Positions 8,679-16,553 of a stretch of DNA of 64,000 nt are shown piece after piece (positions within the stretch are counted from its first letter, which is position 1; each line of letters begins with the position of its first letter). Position numbers and translations under genes: made by a program. Where the stretch lies: contig NZ_FQUV01000003.1 in the NCBI RefSeq assembly GCF_900129235.1, positions 478,350 to 542,349 of the forward strand, in the 5' to 3' direction. Under the pieces are notes generated by a model. The model was not told the DNA's origin. It did no database searches and was given only the letters and a program-made list of their open reading frames with translations. The stretch comes from Litoreibacter ascidiaceicola (GTDB lineage Bacteria > Pseudomonadota > Alphaproteobacteria > Rhodobacterales > Rhodobacteraceae).

Positions 8679-8719
8679 CGACTGACCGTGTGCTACTCGC
8701 GTAGTGCTGGGGAAGGTGA

Positions 8720-9019
8720 TCAGTCGTATGCGCCGATGAACATTTTTGCCAGTTCAGCGTTTGTGTAAGCGTCGGGGGATACGCCCATGTTCTTGGCAAG
8801 CTGCAAGTGACCTTGCGAGTTGCGGGTCGTTTGTGCAGGTGCTGCGATAACGATGCGATCATCGACATTGTCGCCGGACAGTTTTTCCACCGCAGTTGTT
8901 TGAGCGGCTTGGGATGCGCCGGACCCTGCATGGATGATGCCGAATCTCTCGGCGGGTGTTTCTGCGAAAACGGGTGCAGCAGCGAGGGCGATGGCGGTTG
9001 TGAGGGTAAGAAGTTTCAT
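8720..9019 (-). CDS. Small exported protein of unknown function
   Basis: This 99-residue protein has a signal peptide (MKLLTLTTAIALAAAPVFA) with an AxA cleavage site near residue 19. The mature part is polar and has no motif I recognise; the C-terminal GVSPDAYTNAELAKMF resembles a short segment seen in several small secreted rhodobacterial proteins. No cysteines are present. It is convergent with the AraC gene and shares its terminator region. Confidence 0.65.
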   Translation of the reverse strand: MKLLTLTTAIALAAAPVFAETPAERFGIIHAGSGASQAAQTTAVEKLSGDNVDDRIVIAAPAQTTRNSQGHLQLAKNMGVSPDAYTNAELAKMFIGAYD

Positions 9020-9235
9020 GACTTTGGTTCCTTATTTCAGTGATTGTTGCGGTAGGCGACGTGCTGTCCCGCTGTTGATGATTTGAAGATAAGGGGTGCA
9101 GTGGCGCTTGCCTTGAACGGCAGCCGCAACGATTTGAACCAGAGCGTCAAAGTGAATTATTTTGAGCGATAAGCTTCATGGGGACTACGGTGACGTGAAC
9201 GGAGCCGTTGCAGGCAGACCGTTCGACGGTGGTGC
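9020..9235. other. Intergenic stretch upstream of the small exported protein
   Basis: No open frame here looks real. The part next to 9019 should hold the promoter of the minus-strand exported protein. With the decayed SH3 remnant at 9236-9433 and the unassigned bases at 9434-9558, it makes up a 539-base stretch lacking an intact gene. Confidence 0.5.
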
Positions 9236-9433
9236 TCACATCTCGTAGTCACAAAGATATCTTAGGCTAACCCAGCCCTTAATTTCGATGCTTTTTTGTT
9301 CTGAAGTTTCAAGAAAAAGCCCGTTAACATCGACGCGGTGGTAAACATTGTCGATCTCGACCCATCTGCGGTCGGCACTAAAGTGTCCCGTGAACTGGAC
9401 TATTGCGTAGTAACGAGCATTCGAGAAATTTTC
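9236..9433 (-). pseudogene. Decayed SH3-domain copy, paralogue of the gene at 9559-9957
   Basis: Reading the minus strand, 65 open codons end in TGA (9236-9238) and have no start codon; an in-frame TAA lies directly upstream. The translation contains RRWVEIDNVYHRV, then NGLFLE, then IEIKGWVSLRYLCDY. This matches, in order and spacing, GTWAEIHQYRV, DGVFMS and TKVKGWVATRFLCHY of the exported SH3 protein immediately upstream. It therefore looks like the C-terminal half of a duplicated gene that has lost its 5' part by frameshift or deletion. A faint G-x-GE match in another frame at about 9450-9500 may be more of it. Confidence 0.65.
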
Positions 9434-9558
9434 TTAGTTATGTTGCCAAAGAGTTGAACGTCGTTCTCGCCACGCCCCATATTGCCGAGGTCGGTCTCAT
9501 TTGCTTGGCTAGACAAGGCACCAAGCCAGAGCAAACTGCATATGAAGTGGTGCACCGC

Positions 9559-9957
9559 TTAGTCGCCGTTCGGCAGCGGACCGTAATGGCATAGAAAGCG
9601 CGTCGCGACCCAGCCCTTCACCTTGGTCATGGCGAATTCGGGTTCTGACATAAAGACACCATCGGATGTGTAGAGGACCCGGTATTGGTGAATTTCAGCC
9701 CATGTACCGTTACTACTGGTTTTGCCGGTCGTCGCTACCAGTGTATATGGGCTTAGTTTCATCATCTCACCGGAGCCAGTTTTTGGTTTGCGCCTCAAGG
9801 ACAGAAAGCTATCCGACCCTTTGAGACCACAAACCATCCAGCCGCCGACGCGATTTGCGGTGTCGCGTTCAGGATCTTTGCCAAATGGCATAAGGGCAAC
9901 GGCAGAAGCTGTTGTTGATGTGCAGATCAAACATGCGAGCAAAAGAAAAAGCTTCAT
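9559..9957 (-). CDS. Exported SH3-domain protein, candidate immunity protein of the T6SS-type cassette
   Basis: This 132-residue protein starts at the ATG that begins a clean signal peptide (MKLFLLLACLICTSTTASA). The mature part fits a bacterial SH3 domain: VCGLKGSDSFLSLRRKP, then a variable loop, TWAEI, and the closing KGWVATRFLCHY. It would act in the periplasm. It starts 8 bases after the stop of a predicted peptidoglycan hydrolase and belongs to the same operon. A small exported protein right after a T6SS-type hydrolase is the usual position of an immunity protein. A duplicated remnant downstream is also typical of immunity genes. The alternative is a cell-wall-binding accessory protein. 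Confidence 0.7.
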   Translation of the reverse strand: MKLFLLLACLICTSTTASAVALMPFGKDPERDTANRVGGWMVCGLKGSDSFLSLRRKPKTGSGEMMKLSPYTLVATTGKTSSNGTWAEIHQYRVLYTSDGVFMSEPEFAMTKVKGWVATRFLCHYGPLPNGD

Positions 9958-9965
9958 CTTACCAC

Positions 9966-10621
9966 TTATCCTTCGGTACTGGCCGGGCCGATTTGCCCCG
10001 TGTAATCCTGCAGCACACAGCATTGCCAATTATAGTCTAACGGCACCATAAAAGTGAAGGTTTCTCCGCCGCCCGTGTAGCGAGGATAGGATTTGACGTT
10101 CACTTCGCCACCTGCTGCTGCCGTGCCGCGCCGACCGCCTTGGTTGCCACCTAAGATCGCGATGCGATCCGGCTGGCCCGGCACGGTCCCGGCAACAAAC
10201 CGACATGCCCGCCGCCATCACGCTTTTTCCGTGCGGTTGCGCCATAAACCGGGCGCGGAATGACCTTGCCATCTGGCCATCCGTTCCCAGCCGCATTGAG
10301 CGTAGCTTGCGAATAGGAATTGGCCCGGAACCCGTTTTGGGCAGGTGTGTAACCGGCCTGGCGTAACGACCAGGTCACAAACGACGCGCACCACGCATTG
10401 TCTTCGGTCGAGTCGTCATCAGTCCACGTAAAACCGGCTGAGCGGTGAAATTCCATGACCCGCGGGTTGGCGTTGTTGAGACCTGCGTATTCATGTACCC
10501 CCAACTCGCCCAAACCGATCGTCATCCATGGAGTAGGGCCACAGCAAGCAGCGGACGCGCCGCTATCGGTGGCCCCCGTGGTCGGGCTTGCTGCGGGGTT
10601 GATCATGGTTGTGCTACACAT
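9966..10621 (-). pseudogene. NlpC/P60-like hydrolase (TIGR02594 type), frameshifted; predicted T6SS effector
   Basis: The first frame (from ATG 10621) gives PWMTIGLGELGVHEYAG, then NAWCASFVTW with catalytic-type Cys78, then DGGGHVG with His139. These are the features of TIGR02594-type cysteine hydrolases related to NlpC/P60 and CHAP. After HVG the frame breaks. The expected continuation FVAGTVPGQPDRIAILGGNQ is present one base out of frame and runs on to TAA at 9966-9968. Adding one A to the AAA run at 10197-10199 restores a single 218-residue protein. It is either a real inactivating mutation or a homopolymer sequencing error. The restored enzyme would cut peptidoglycan. Its start lies next to the preceding gene's stop. 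Confidence 0.72.
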
Positions 10622-10622
10622 G

Positions 10623-11369
10623 TCAGCTCTCCTCTTTGGGTCGCATTTTTATCATGCGCTTTTGGGCGTAGGCTTTTAGAGCGAGGGCGCGCTCGTTTGC
10701 GTTATTGGGCGCTTGAGCGGTCACATCGCGGACCCAAGGAAACAGCGGGTCATTGGTGAAACCTGTGCCGAGCCAGAGCGCCAGCGACAAGCAGACACCG
10801 CGACCAAGTGCTGTTTCGATGCCGAGCGCCTGCGCTCCCTGCACGGCGGCGTCGACAAGCGCCGCTTCGGGGAAGCGGTCCCGCTCGGTCGGGGCGAAAT
10901 CATAGGCCGCATAGAACGCGTCAAACACCAGTCGCGGGGTGAGCTGGTCATCGTTGGTGTGTTCCATCGTCTCGTAGAACCGAGACAAGGCCACATGTGC
11001 CTGTGCAAGCCCGACGCCGATAAACCGCTCCGCCACGGGTCGAAACAGCCGGTGTGCGGTCTCGACGCGCTCGTTGGCGACGTGATCTTGATCACTCAGG
11101 GCTTGAGTGAGAGCGGAGTAGCGCGGGTCGCGGTCGAAATCCGTGCCGATGAAATACATCAGGAAATGGACGTATTCGATGTGCTCGACAAACCCCAGAT
11201 TGCGGGCGTCACAAAACGAGACCCCTTTGCGGACAAAAGCCCTGCAGTTTGCATCGCCCAAAGCCCGAAAGCGCGCGGAATCCAGCTCCATAAGGTAGGC
11301 TAGAATGCGTTTATAGAGATTGTCGAAACGCAGATCAGACACGGAGGGGGCGGAAATTACGAAGCTCAT
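10623..11369 (-). CDS. Helical T6SS-cargo-associated protein (unknown biochemical role)
   Basis: This 248-residue protein is mostly predicted helix and has no signal peptide. The stretch CRAFVRKGVSFCDARNLGF followed by FLMYFIGTDFDRDP resembles a family often found beside DUF4123 proteins, PAAR proteins and VgrG in type VI secretion islands, where the pattern is FIRxGIxxAxxxGI, then FGPDFD. That resemblance is from memory and needs a search. The ATG overlaps the stop of the DUF4123 gene (ATGA), so translation is coupled. One base separates its stop from the start of the hydrolase. It probably helps load or fold the cargo. Confidence 0.6.
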   Translation of the reverse strand: MSFVISAPSVSDLRFDNLYKRILAYLMELDSARFRALGDANCRAFVRKGVSFCDARNLGFVEHIEYVHFLMYFIGTDFDRDPRYSALTQALSDQDHVANERVETAHRLFRPVAERFIGVGLAQAHVALSRFYETMEHTNDDQLTPRLVFDAFYAAYDFAPTERDRFPEAALVDAAVQGAQALGIETALGRGVCLSLALWLGTGFTNDPLFPWVRDVTAQAPNNANERALALKAYAQKRMIKMRPKEES

Positions 11370-12130
11370 GATTTAGGGGCCTCTGGTCCTGCGTTGACCC
11401 AGCTTTTTATCAGCATATCGCCATCGGGTGTCGATTGCCGCGCGTAGACGGCCATGGTGGGGTGATACAGACGTTGCTGACCTTGAAGATCAGCGGTTGA
11501 CGCCACGGTTTGCAGCGCTGTCCCTTCCCAAAAGCGGAAAAAGTACCACTTTCCTGTGTCATCCTGAACACGAAGGATCTTGCGAAAATGCTTGCGTATC
11601 TCCTCGCAGGTTGCTCGTGCACGCAGAAAACATCCGGGGCTCTTATCCCAAAGCTGCCAAGGGGCGCGGCCCTCGGTGAACAGGTTACGCGAAAAGCGGT
11701 TGTCGGGTTCAAGCTTCACGATCCACGGAGCCACATGGCTGAGCTCTTCGAATGCATCGCCCTTAAACAGGCAATGATGCTCCAAGCCCGACGTTTGTAG
11801 AAGTTCCGGAAGGTTGGTCACCTTGGCCGCGTCCAAGATTGCGAAGGTGTTCAGTGGCGGGGCGTCTTTCGGTGTGGTGTCCCTTGCGGGTTGTCCGAAG
11901 AGTTCGTCGAATATCGGGTCGGGTGCGGTTTTCGGGGGGTCGGCTGCAAACTGGGCATCAAGCGGTTTGAATGGCTCAAGTGGAGCAATCTGCAACCCAG
12001 CCGATGGGTTTGGGAGTGCGGAATTTGCCGAGGCGGGACCGGCGCTTACACCGCCCGTCGGAATGTTGTCCAAGGAATTTGACTGCAATACGCCAACCTG
12101 CTGTAAAAAAACATTTAGTGCGATCCGCAC
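11366..12130 (-). CDS. DUF4123 protein, type VI secretion effector chaperone/adaptor (Tap/TEC type)
   Basis: The N-terminal 90 residues are proline-rich and disordered-looking. Residues 94-215 fit DUF4123: NTFAILDAAK, CLFKGDAFEELSHVAPWIVKL, then the HFRKILRVQDD and YFFRFWEG segments. DUF4123 proteins (Tap-1 in Vibrio and Agrobacterium) load effectors onto VgrG or PAAR of type VI secretion systems. Upstream neighbours are not T6SS genes, and no VgrG, Hcp or PAAR is in this window, so this is an orphan cassette. The start is taken as GTG at 12130; no strong ribosome site is visible, so the start is uncertain. Confidence 0.8.
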   Translation of the reverse strand: MRIALNVFLQQVGVLQSNSLDNIPTGGVSAGPASANSALPNPSAGLQIAPLEPFKPLDAQFAADPPKTAPDPIFDELFGQPARDTTPKDAPPLNTFAILDAAKVTNLPELLQTSGLEHHCLFKGDAFEELSHVAPWIVKLEPDNRFSRNLFTEGRAPWQLWDKSPGCFLRARATCEEIRKHFRKILRVQDDTGKWYFFRFWEGTALQTVASTADLQGQQRLYHPTMAVYARQSTPDGDMLIKSWVNAGPEAPKS

Positions 12131-12193
12131 TTATCAATTTATTCAGCATCGCACAGAGAATTGGGAGGCGCAATCATATGAATTTGGGCGGGG

Positions 12194-13300
12194 TTACCGG
12201 AAAGCCGCCTCTAGATCGGTGATGAATTCGCTGTGCATCCTGCGAAGGCGCTCCGAGGGTTGGCGCAAGTCGAACGTCTCGCCCAAAGGATCGGTCGCCG
12301 TGATGGTGCTACCGGAAAGCTGCTGCAAGACGTGGTGGCCACAAAACGGGACATAGACTTCGGAGTAGCCGCCTTCATGGACCAGAACCAAACGGTCCTC
12401 GCACAGGTCGGACGCGGCTTCCATAACCATCTCGGTCATTGCGCGAAAGGTTTCTGCCGTTGCCATCATCCGTGACAAGGGGTCAATGGCCGCCGCGTCA
12501 TAGCCGCAAGCAACAATGATGACGTCCGGCTGATACTCGGTCAGGGCAGGCAGAACGATGCGTTCCATTGCCTCCATGTAAAGCGCGTGGCCGCCACCGG
12601 GTGGCAGCGGGATGTTGATGTTGTAGCCCTCTCCAGCGCCCACCCCGCGATCTTCCGCGTCGCCAGTGTCCATAGGGTAGTTGCGTTCCTGATGCAGCGA
12701 GATGGTCAGCACTTCGTCGCGGTCATAGAAAATGGCTTCGGTTCCGTTGCCGTGATGAACGTCCCAATCAATGACCGCAACGCGGTCTGTCAGGCGATGT
12801 TCCAATGCGGCCTCGACGGCGATGGCGATGTTGGCGAGCAGGCAGAACCCGTTGGGGAAATCAGGCAGGCAGTGGTGCCCCGGTGGCCGCGATAGCGCAT
12901 AAGCGTTGGTCATGTCGCCTTGCAGAACCGAGAACAACGCGCCTTTGGCAAGGCCAGCAGACAGTGTTGCAAGCTCGTACCCGCCTTGGGCGAACGGGGT
13001 GCGCAGCCCCATGGAGCCGCCTCCTGTGTCGGACTTCTCCTTGAACTTGTGCAAAAACGCTTCGGGGTGGACACGCACAAGATCGTCCCACGACACCTCT
13101 GCGGCGGAGTGGGGATGGAGGTCGTTGATCAACCTCGTGACATCAAGCAGGTTCTTCAACCGCCGCTTGGTTTCCGGATTTTCGGGCAGGCCGCCTGCGG
13201 CCAGTGGTTGCACCAAGCCGCCAATTGGAACGGTGAACGCGAAGTCGCCGCCTGCGTGCCAAAAGCACTTCTCGTCCCAGAAGAAACCTGTTTTGCTCAT
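12194..13300 (-). CDS. Histone-deacetylase-family amidohydrolase (class II / acetylpolyamine amidohydrolase-like)
   Basis: This 368-residue protein has the arginase/deacetylase fold motifs in order: RPPGHH near residue 144, the zinc-site DWDVHHGNGT near 185, ACGYDAAAIDPL near 270 and the late HEGGYSEVYVPF with the catalytic-tunnel Tyr. The family removes acetyl groups from lysine, polyamines or other small amides in a zinc-dependent way. The bacterial substrate here is unknown. Its ATG overlaps the stop of the 78-residue gene upstream by four bases, so the two are likely co-translated. Confidence 0.9.
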   Translation of the reverse strand: MSKTGFFWDEKCFWHAGGDFAFTVPIGGLVQPLAAGGLPENPETKRRLKNLLDVTRLINDLHPHSAAEVSWDDLVRVHPEAFLHKFKEKSDTGGGSMGLRTPFAQGGYELATLSAGLAKGALFSVLQGDMTNAYALSRPPGHHCLPDFPNGFCLLANIAIAVEAALEHRLTDRVAVIDWDVHHGNGTEAIFYDRDEVLTISLHQERNYPMDTGDAEDRGVGAGEGYNINIPLPPGGGHALYMEAMERIVLPALTEYQPDVIIVACGYDAAAIDPLSRMMATAETFRAMTEMVMEAASDLCEDRLVLVHEGGYSEVYVPFCGHHVLQQLSGSTITATDPLGETFDLRQPSERLRRMHSEFITDLEAAFR

Positions 13301-13533
13301 GGCTTTCCCTCTAAGCGGTAGCTACCCTCGGGCAAATCAAGTGCTGCGGCCAGATCGCGGATTTGTTGCAACGAGAAGGTGATTTTTTGAACCCGGTCGG
13401 TGTGGGGGTCCAGTTGCTCTACCGTGATACAGTCATCAAAGGCGTTGATCGACACGTCGCCTTGTAAATGCGTCTCTCCCTCGTCGATGAGAGTGATCAA
13501 GGTGGCGTCGAACTCGTGCTCGATGGTGAACAT
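13297..13533 (-). CDS. Small conserved-looking protein co-transcribed with the HDAC-like gene
   Basis: This 78-residue protein starts at the ATG at 13533, which has GGAGG five bases upstream; the open frame extends further but without a better start. It is rich in strand-like segments (FTIEHEFDATLITLIDEG) and ends in a short helix (QIRDLAAAL). I recognise no family. Its stop overlaps the HDAC start (ATGA type overlap), suggesting a fixed functional link or stoichiometric expression. Confidence 0.65.
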   Translation of the reverse strand: MFTIEHEFDATLITLIDEGETHLQGDVSINAFDDCITVEQLDPHTDRVQKITFSLQQIRDLAAALDLPEGSYRLEGKP

Positions 13534-13664
13534 TTGGCCTCCGGCAGCGTTTGGTCTGGTGTCACCGTAGGGCTGGACGGCGCAAAATTGCAAATGATCA
13601 TCTGCGGGCTTGGCGCGCGGGTGTTGCGAGGCTACATTCTAAAAAAACCAGAAGAGGCTCATCG

Positions 13665-14381
13665 ATGCGTTTAGTGTTTTCTTTCATAGCTGCTGCGGCG
13701 CTGGGGGCGTGTACTGTCGAAACGGCGGAAACACCGGCCTCCAAACCGGCACCAGCCCCGACAACGACGACCAAGGCGGGCTCGCCGCCCAAAGTATCTT
13801 CGCGCACGGCGGTTGCGAATTTCAAAGCCGTTGTCCGTCAGGTCGAACCCGTGGCCGAACAGGAGTGCCGTGCGCGGGCCCCCGACTTAAACTGCGACTT
13901 CAAGATCGTGGTGGACGAGCGGACCAATCAACCCCCCAACGCGTTCCAAACGCTCGATAAATCCGGCCGCCCGATTTTGGGGTTCACCATCGCGCTGATT
14001 GCCGATGCGCGGAACCGTGACGAAGTGGCCTTTGTGATGGGCCATGAAGCGGCGCACCACATTTCCAAACACCTTGCCAAGCAACAGCAAACGGCGATGG
14101 GCGGGGCAATTATCGGTGGGATTATCGCCGCCTCGGTTGGCCTCGATGTGAATGCGGGCCAGCAACTGGGCGGCACCGTGGGCGCGCGGGCCTACTCGAA
14201 GAACAACGAGCTGGAGGCCGACGCCTTGGGCACGGTTATCGCCAAGCGGGCAGGGTATGACCCTGTGCGTGGCGCGGAGTTCTTTACCCGCATTCCTGAT
14301 CCGGGCGACCGCTTCCTTGGGACGCACCCGCCCAACGCCAGCCGCATCGAGACGGTGCGCAAGGTGAATTCCCAGCTTTGA
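13665..14381 (+). CDS. M48-family metallopeptidase lipoprotein
   Basis: This 238-residue protein has a lipoprotein signal with lipobox LGAC (Cys16), then a low-complexity Ala/Pro/Thr linker. The zinc site GHEAAHH is near residue 127 and the third ligand region NNELEADALG is near 185, as in M48 peptidases of the LoiP/YggG type. It should be an envelope protease or chaperone-like peptidase facing the periplasm. The start has GAAGAGG upstream. The stop overlaps the TTG start of the DgkA gene. Confidence 0.88.
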   Translation: MRLVFSFIAAAALGACTVETAETPASKPAPAPTTTTKAGSPPKVSSRTAVANFKAVVRQVEPVAEQECRARAPDLNCDFKIVVDERTNQPPNAFQTLDKSGRPILGFTIALIADARNRDEVAFVMGHEAAHHISKHLAKQQQTAMGGAIIGGIIAASVGLDVNAGQQLGGTVGARAYSKNNELEADALGTVIAKRAGYDPVRGAEFFTRIPDPGDRFLGTHPPNASRIETVRKVNSQL

Positions 14382-14746
14382 GCGACTTTGTCCCGCGCGA
14401 GTGGCGGCGGTTGATGAACCGCTGCCTTTGGTCGTGGGAGGGCGTCGTCGCGATCTGGCGGGGAGAGCCGAGTTTCCGGTTCTGGTTTGTCTTGAACATC
14501 TGCTCCGTAGGGCTGGCATTCTGGTTGCCGTTGAGTGCCGAGGGGCGGGCGCTGATTGTGGCGCTTGGTCTTGTTTTACTGGCTGCCGAGGCGTTGAACA
14601 CGGGCGTCGAAGCGGCGGTGGACCGGTCCGGTATCGAGCATGACGCTTTGGGAAAATACGCCAAGGATGCGGCCAGCGCGGGAGTTGCGTTGAGCGCGAT
14701 TGCGGCCGGAGTCGCTTGGGTGATTTTGATCGTTGGCCTGATATAA
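14378..14746 (+). CDS. dgkA: Diacylglycerol kinase, prokaryotic DgkA family
   Basis: This 122-residue membrane protein has three hydrophobic segments and the family signature AEALNTGVEAAVDR, with the acidic residues used in ATP/Mg binding. It phosphorylates diacylglycerol (or undecaprenol in some bacteria) at the inner membrane. Two starts are possible: TTG at 14378, which overlaps the M48 stop as TTGA, and ATG at 14414. The TTG gives the family's usual length. Confidence 0.9.
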   Translation: MSDFVPREWRRLMNRCLWSWEGVVAIWRGEPSFRFWFVLNICSVGLAFWLPLSAEGRALIVALGLVLLAAEALNTGVEAAVDRSGIEHDALGKYAKDAASAGVALSAIAAGVAWVILIVGLI

Positions 14747-14799
14747 CAGGTTTGACGCAGATCAACGTCTTGATCCGCACCCCGCGCTAAGTCGCTGCT

Positions 14800-15081
14800 A
14801 TGACAGATACAATTCACCCCATGGGGGACACCCGCACGCATCTATGGCTGACCACCGGCATGGCCCGGGCGGTGGGCGTGGATATGCCCGCTGCAATGCA
14901 TGAAGGATTGCTGAGCCAGTCAGACTATGCGGGGATGGTGACAAGCTGCCGGAAATGCGGGTTTGCGGCGGAGTGCAAGGCGTGGCTGGACAGGCAATGG
15001 GGCGATCCTGTTGCGGCTCCGGAGCAGTGCGAAAACCGGAACATGTGGAACTGGTTGGCAAGGTCCGGCGTGCAGCGATAG
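14800..15081 (+). CDS. DUF6455-type small cysteine protein
   Basis: This 93-residue cytoplasmic protein has the layout of DUF6455: an amphipathic N-terminal helix region (TGMARAVGVDM), a CRKCGFAAECKAWL cysteine cluster and a late CENRNMWNWL. Four cysteines could bind a metal or iron-sulfur cluster. The family is common in Rhodobacteraceae and has no established function. A second ATG 12 codons in (MGDTRTH) is an alternative start. Confidence 0.75.
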   Translation: MTDTIHPMGDTRTHLWLTTGMARAVGVDMPAAMHEGLLSQSDYAGMVTSCRKCGFAAECKAWLDRQWGDPVAAPEQCENRNMWNWLARSGVQR

Positions 15082-15108
15082 CCTCTAAAATCGTAATTTT
15101 CCAATCGC

Positions 15109-15297
15109 TTAACCGGGTGTCTGGTGTTCGGCTGGCGGTGCCGTGCAGGTCTTGAGATCTTGGTCGGCTGCACTGTCGGACAGGACGCAAATCTGCGGGG
15201 ATTCATGGTCTATCGCGATGCGGTTGGTTAGCGAATACACGGCTGTGGCGGCGGTGAGGGTTATGGCGAGGCTGAGGGCTAAGGCTTTGAGAGACAT
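15109..15297 (-). CDS. Small exported or membrane-anchored protein, unknown
   Basis: This 62-residue protein begins MSLKALALSLAITLTAATAVYSL, a signal peptide or anchor. The short mature part has two cysteines (CVLSDSAADQDLKTC) that could form a disulfide in the periplasm. No family is recognised. The start at 15297 is chosen because it begins the hydrophobic segment. Confidence 0.55.
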   Translation of the reverse strand: MSLKALALSLAITLTAATAVYSLTNRIAIDHESPQICVLSDSAADQDLKTCTAPPAEHQTPG

Positions 15298-15388
15298 GGT
15301 TTTTTGCTGTCCTTGATGCTGTCGAATACTCTTTGAACGCAGCAGCATCGGGGTTCCGTCGCAAAACCTTTGCGCCTAGGGTGCTGAC

Positions 15389-15745
15389 ATGATCCAGCTT
15401 GAAAATATTCTGACAGATCGGGGCTCCAAATACGCCGTGTCGGGTGGTTCTGTGACCACGCGAGAGGACGCGGCAGCGTTTGTTAAGATGCTGAAACGGA
15501 ACAAGAAATATTCCAAGGCCACGCATAACACATGGGCTGTGATCCTGCCTGACGGCACGCCTGTGAAGAACGACGACGGCGAGGCGGGGGCGGGAATTGT
15601 GATCCTGCGGATGCTGGAGCGCGAGGAGATTTTGGGCGAGGTTGTGGTGGTCACGCGCTGGTTTGGCGGGGTCAAATTGGGCGGGGACCGGTTCCGGCGG
15701 GTGCAGGATTGCGTGCGGATGTATCTGGACGCGCGGGGTGGTTAA
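15389..15745 (+). CDS. IMPACT/YigZ-family (UPF0029) protein
   Basis: This 118-residue protein consists of the IMPACT N-terminal-like domain: SKATHNTWAV, NDDGEAGAG and VVVTRWFGGVKLGGDRF, all signature stretches of the YigZ/YvyE/IMPACT family. Bacterial members are cytoplasmic and may bind nucleic acid or ribosomes; the exact role is unsettled. It is shorter than the two-domain YigZ because the C-terminal ferredoxin-like domain is absent. Confidence 0.88.
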   Translation: MIQLENILTDRGSKYAVSGGSVTTREDAAAFVKMLKRNKKYSKATHNTWAVILPDGTPVKNDDGEAGAGIVILRMLEREEILGEVVVVTRWFGGVKLGGDRFRRVQDCVRMYLDARGG

Positions 15746-15866
15746 CTCACCGCGCGGAGGGTCGGCAAAGCGTCTGCGAAGTGTCGGCTTTTTGTCGGGC
15801 AGGGTTTCGGATTGTTCGGGGGCATTAAGGTTTGCGGGTGTGGCGGGGTGAACCCCGCCCTACCGT

Positions 15867-16157
15867 CTATGAGCGCCAGTCGGCGACGATGTCATAGCTG
15901 TGGACCGTTGGTTGCTCCACCAAAAACTCCGAGAACGCGCCCCAGAGGGCTTTGATCTTCTCGGCGGTCTCGGGCGCTGTCTCGGCGTTCTCCGTGGTGG
16001 AGATCACATAGCCGGTGCCGTCTTCGTCATTGGAGACATTCAGAAAGCTTTGCTGGCCTTCCAGCGCCATGATCTTGTCCTTGAGGGCATTCATGACCTT
16101 GGTCGCTGCGGCCTGCGAGCCGGGCTTCATTTTGTACGGGGTAATACGTGCATACAT
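15867..16157 (-). CDS. Small ABM-like (dimeric alpha/beta barrel) protein
   Basis: This 96-residue protein starts MYARITPYKMKPGSQAAAT and continues with GQQSFLNVSNDEDGTGYVIS, the pattern of dimeric alpha/beta-barrel proteins of the antibiotic-biosynthesis-monooxygenase type. Such proteins may act on quinones or haem, or be non-enzymatic. The ATG at 16157 is chosen because the preceding in-frame codons do not continue the fold; the ribosome site AAGGAAGACACC lies just upstream. Confidence 0.7.
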   Translation of the reverse strand: MYARITPYKMKPGSQAAATKVMNALKDKIMALEGQQSFLNVSNDEDGTGYVISTTENAETAPETAEKIKALWGAFSEFLVEQPTVHSYDIVADWRS

Positions 16158-16281
16158 GGTGTCTTCCTTTGTCATGCGAATGAACATTAGAGACGTATGC
16201 CCCGCGAGCATGAAGGCGCGGGACACAAGAATATAGCACAAAATAGCGGGTTTGTGGCGTGAGTTCAGCCGAGCGTCTGTT

Positions 16282-16521
16282 CTAGAGCTTGTTGTGGGTG
16301 CCGTCGCAGGTGACGGGAGCGGCGGAATGCTTGCAGCCGCAGAAGAAGATTTTCTTGGATTCCGTGGCCTCGAACTTCACGGGGGTGAATTCGGAGCCTT
16401 TGTGCGAGCCATCGCAAAACGGCTGCTTGGCGGACTGGCCGCAGGCGCACCAGAAATAGGATTTTCCTGCTTCGACCTCGACGGGGAAGGGGGCTTTTTG
16501 CGCGATGTTTGGGGTTGGCAT
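16282..16521 (-). CDS. Double CDGSH iron-sulfur domain protein
   Basis: This 79-residue protein has two CDGSH-type motifs: CACGQSAKQPFCDGSH at about residues 25-40 and CGCKHSAAPVTCDGTH at about 61-76. Each would hold a [2Fe-2S] cluster through three cysteines and a histidine. Small prokaryotic proteins of this type are cytoplasmic redox proteins of unsettled role. The sequence is complete. Confidence 0.92.
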   Translation of the reverse strand: MPTPNIAQKAPFPVEVEAGKSYFWCACGQSAKQPFCDGSHKGSEFTPVKFEATESKKIFFCGCKHSAAPVTCDGTHNKL

Positions 16522-16553
16522 GTGGGCTGGCTCCTTTTTTGGGGATCGGGGTC

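Noticed and set aside
9403..9594. 63-residue plus-strand frame
   Set aside because: No ribosome site or domain; it lies antisense to the SH3 gene end and its remnant.
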